Shown here one piece after another: positions 5,393 through 7,423 of a stretch of 7,423 nt of DNA. How positions within the stretch are numbered: position 1 is the first letter of the stretch; each line of letters begins with the position of its first letter. A program made the translations under genes and the position numbers. Source of the DNA: Bacteroidales bacterium UBA1195 (GTDB lineage Bacteria > Bacteroidota > Bacteroidia > Bacteroidales > WCHB1-69); NCBI GenBank assembly GCA_002309855.1, contig DBYD01000030.1, forward strand, positions 1 through 7,423. The letters are read 5' to 3'. Below the pieces are notes generated by a model. It was given only the letters and a program-made list of their open reading frames with translations, did not search any database and was not told the origin of the DNA.

Positions 5393-6604
5393 ATGAAAAT
5401 ATTAGTCTTGAATTGCGGCAGTTCGTCAATCAAATACCAGCTGATTGACATGGACAACAACGCCCAAGTTATGGCCAAAGGTCTGCTGGAACGCATCGGT
5501 CTGGAAATGGGTGAGTTCACCCACAAATACCACGGGGAGAAACATTACGAGCAGCTTCCCATCCCCAACCACACCGAGGGAATAAAGATTGTGCTTAACG
5601 CCCTTACCGACCCCAAGATGGGTGTCATAAAGGATCTGAACGAGATTGGTGCGGTCGGCAACCGCGTGGCCCATGGCGGCGAGCTCTTCGCCGACAGCTG
5701 CCTTGTCAACGACGAGGTTATTGAAAAGATCAAGTCTCTGACCGACCTCGCCCCGCTGCACACGCCGGGCAATCTGGCCGGAATCTACGCCATGCGCGAA
5801 GTGCTCCCCAACGTGCCGCAGAGCGTGGTGTTCGACACCGCCTTCCACAGCACGCTGCCGCCACAATCCTACCTGTACGGCCTCCCTTACGAATATTATG
5901 AAAAATATGGAGTGCGCCGCTACGGCTTCCACGGAACCAGCCACAAGTTCGTGGCCGAAAAGGCTGCAAAAATGATCGGAAAGGACTGGAACGACCTGAA
6001 GATCATCAGCTGCCATCTGGGGAGCGGAGCCTCCATCTGCGCAATCGACCATGGCAAGTCCTACGACACCACCATGGGCATGACCCCGCTGGAGGGGCTT
6101 ATCATGGGCAGCCGTCCGGGCGATGTGGATCCTGGCGTGATGGAATTCATAATCAAGAAGGAGATTGTCGAGAACGGCAAGGACTGGAAGGATATCACCG
6201 CCACGCTCAACAAGAAGAGCGGCCTCGTCGGCATAAGCGGCGGCAAGCAGGACATGCGCGACATCCGTGCCGGACGCGATGCGGGCGACGAACGCTGCAC
6301 CTACGCCTTCAACATGTTTGCACAACGTGTTAAACGCTACATCGGCGGATATATGGCTGAGATGGGCGGCTGCGACCTGCTGCTCTTCACCGGCGGCATC
6401 GGCGAAAACGCCTGGTTCATGCGCCACCCGATCCTTGAGGGGCTTGAATGCCTCGGCATCAAGGTGGACATGGAGCTCAACGACAAGATTATGGGCGAGG
6501 ACTGCATCATCTCCACCAAGGATTCCAAGGTGGCGACAGTGGTTGTCACCACGGACGAGGAGTTTGTCATCGCAAGCGACACCTACAAGCTGGTCACAGC
6601 GTAA
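5393..6604 (+). CDS. ackA: Acetate kinase
   Basis: The 403-residue protein is a full-length acetate kinase (ATP + acetate <=> ADP + acetyl phosphate), a cytosolic ASKHA-fold enzyme that makes ATP at the end of fermentation to acetate. Family signatures are all present: NCGSSSIKYQLI (7-18), NRVAHGGE (90-97), FDTAFHSTLP (147-156), RRYGFHGTSHK (175-185), HLGSGAS (208-214), GLIMGSRPGDVDPG (235-248) and FTGGIGENA. Residues known to be essential in the Methanosarcina enzyme fall at the same numbers: N7, R91, H123, D148, H180 and R241. The usual GHRVVHGG reads GNRVAHGG here, a mild change. Its usual partner gene pta, for phosphate acetyltransferase, is not next to it: upstream is the divergent carboxyltransferase-like gene and downstream a terminator and a convergent gene. 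It is therefore probably transcribed alone. The ATG at 5393 begins exactly at the conserved MKILVLNCGSSS. Confidence 0.97.
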   Translation: MKILVLNCGSSSIKYQLIDMDNNAQVMAKGLLERIGLEMGEFTHKYHGEKHYEQLPIPNHTEGIKIVLNALTDPKMGVIKDLNEIGAVGNRVAHGGELFADSCLVNDEVIEKIKSLTDLAPLHTPGNLAGIYAMREVLPNVPQSVVFDTAFHSTLPPQSYLYGLPYEYYEKYGVRRYGFHGTSHKFVAEKAAKMIGKDWNDLKIISCHLGSGASICAIDHGKSYDTTMGMTPLEGLIMGSRPGDVDPGVMEFIIKKEIVENGKDWKDITATLNKKSGLVGISGGKQDMRDIRAGRDAGDERCTYAFNMFAQRVKRYIGGYMAEMGGCDLLLFTGGIGENAWFMRHPILEGLECLGIKVDMELNDKIMGEDCIISTKDSKVATVVVTTDEEFVIASDTYKLVTA

Positions 6605-6619
6605 CTGTACATTAAAAAG

Positions 6620-6649
6620 AAAAAAGCCGCCCGCGGGCGGCTTTTTTTT
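6620..6649. terminator. Bidirectional intrinsic terminator after ackA
   Basis: The palindrome GCCGCC (6626-6631), CGCG, GGCGGC (6636-6641) is flanked by six A (6620-6625) and eight T (6642-6649), starting about 15 bases after the ackA stop. It can act in both directions, also ending the convergent DUF1846 gene, whose TAA (6650-6648) overlaps the T run. Confidence 0.93.
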
Positions 6650-7423
6650 ATCCCTTGCTGACAGGGTCCGTGGTCAGGCCGATGCCAAGTTTCTTGAAAA
6701 TCTTCCTGTCCACCTCGCTCAGCATGACCGTGGCGTGCACCTGGCAGCCGTCAAGTTGCGGAAGGCAGGCCAACGCCTGCTCGCAACGCTCGTCCTGCAG
6801 TGAGAGCATGGAGAGCGCAACCAGCACCTCGTCCGTATGCAGCCGGGGATTCTTCCCATGCAGCATGTTTACCTTCGTGCGCTGGATTGGTTCAATCATC
6901 TTCTGCGGAATCAGCCGTATACCGTGGTCGATTCCGGCCAGATGCTTGAGCGCGTTAAGCAGCAGTGCGGCGCTTGGGCCGAGCAGCGCGCTGGTATGCG
7001 CCGTTATAATAGTACCGTCCGCAAGTTCGATTGCGGAGGAATGCACCCCCTCCTTCTCCTTGCGCTCATGGGCCGCCACAGTGGTGCGGCGGTCAGCCGT
7101 GGTTATCTTAAGCTGCTTCATCAGCAGGTCAATCTTGTTCACCTCGCTCTCCCCCGACTTCCCCTGGGCGAAATCGCACAGTGCCGTGTAGTAGCGGCGT
7201 ATGATCTCATCCTTGGAGGCCTGGCAGCATACCTCATCGTCACTGATGCAGAAACCGGCCATGTTCACACCCATGTCGGTGGGCGACTTGTAGGGGTTCT
7301 CCCCGTAGATGCCCTCGAAAATGGCGTTCAGCACCGGAAAAATCTCAATGTCGCGGTTGTAGTTGACCGTGGTCTTCCCGTATGCCTCAAGATGAAACGG
7401 GTCGATCATGTTCACATCGTTCA
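6648..7423 (-). CDS. DUF1846 / UPF0371 family protein, C-terminal half (partial)
   Basis: The frame is open through the right edge; the visible part is 257 residues beginning NDVNMIDPFHLEAYG, so the GTG at 7415 (Val in that segment) is internal and not a start. Full family members are about 500 residues, hence roughly the N-terminal half is missing from the window. Conserved blocks seen in order are NMIDPFHLEAYGKTTVNYNRD, IYGENPYKSPTDMGVNMAGFCI, EIIRRYYTALCD, IELADGTIITAHTSALLGPSAALLLNALK, NPRLHTDEVLVALS and the end block VMLSEVDRKIFKKLGIGLTTDP. This is the DUF1846/UPF0371 family, found in Firmicutes, Bacteroidota and others; I know of no firmly established biochemical role, so none is given. 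Relative to ackA it is convergent, sharing a terminator, with no sign of functional linkage. The sequence looks intact with no frameshift in the visible part. Confidence 0.93.
   Translation of the reverse strand, partial: NDVNMIDPFHLEAYGKTTVNYNRDIEIFPVLNAIFEGIYGENPYKSPTDMGVNMAGFCISDDEVCCQASKDEIIRRYYTALCDFAQGKSGESEVNKIDLLMKQLKITTADRRTTVAAHERKEKEGVHSSAIELADGTIITAHTSALLGPSAALLLNALKHLAGIDHGIRLIPQKMIEPIQRTKVNMLHGKNPRLHTDEVLVALSMLSLQDERCEQALACLPQLDGCQVHATVMLSEVDRKIFKKLGIGLTTDPVSKG

Noticed and set aside
5426..6427. Minus-strand open frame of 333 codons antisense to ackA.
   Set aside because: It is Val/Ala/His-rich with no domain pattern and fully covered by canonical acetate kinase on the plus strand.
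6648..7415. GTG 7415 as the true start of a 255-residue DUF1846 protein.
   Set aside because: The frame stays open to the edge and the upstream codons (Asn-Asp) continue the conserved NDVNMIDPF block, so the gene is simply cut by the window.
1..7423. CRISPR array, tRNA/rRNA, insertion sequence ends or a phage/defence cluster.
   Set aside because: No regularly spaced repeats, no cloverleaf or rRNA-like sequence, and no paired terminal inverted repeats were seen; the Rpn-like tail at the left edge is too short to define an element.

Overview
The window looks like a stretch of a Bacteroidota (probably Bacteroidales) chromosome. The evidence is three upstream sequences matching the TAnnTTTG -7 element of that phylum, start codons preceded by A/T-rich leaders rather than Shine-Dalgarno sequences, a SusC-like TonB receptor with an N-terminal carboxypeptidase-regulatory-like domain, and the last 30 residues of an Rpn/PD-(D/E)XK transposase-like protein. 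The species cannot be told from this sequence. Genes are packed tightly; the longest gene-free stretch is about 220 bases (5172-5392), a divergent promoter region.

Layout. Bases 1-93 hold the tail of the Rpn-like gene. A three-gene plus-strand unit follows (about 133-3388): a membrane-anchored protein extremely rich in Cys and His, a TonB-dependent outer-membrane receptor, and a small exported heavy-metal-associated (HMA) domain protein with a Cys/His-rich tail. One promoter-like element precedes the first gene, none is visible between the genes, and a strong terminator closes the unit. I read it as a candidate metal (possibly copper) handling or uptake operon: receptor at the outer membrane, metal-binding proteins in the periplasm.

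The terminator at 3357-3388 is shared with a convergent minus-strand gene (3387-5171). That gene encodes a 594-residue homologue of the carboxyltransferase subunit of pyruvate carboxylase / oxaloacetate decarboxylase. Its C-terminal biotin-carrier-like domain lacks the AMKM biotinylation motif, and the catalytic Thr/Ser site of the carboxyltransferase also appears changed. This is the most unusual protein in the window. Its short leader carries a terminator-like hairpin directly after the predicted promoter.

Divergent from it lies a complete, canonical acetate kinase gene (ackA, 5393-6604) with no phosphotransacetylase gene next to it. A second bidirectional terminator (6620-6649) separates ackA from the convergent C-terminal half of a DUF1846/UPF0371 protein, which runs off the right edge.

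How they may work together: the first unit suggests metal acquisition or buffering in the envelope. The carboxyltransferase-like gene and ackA share a promoter region, and both touch pyruvate/acetate metabolism if the former is still an enzyme. That link is inference from position.
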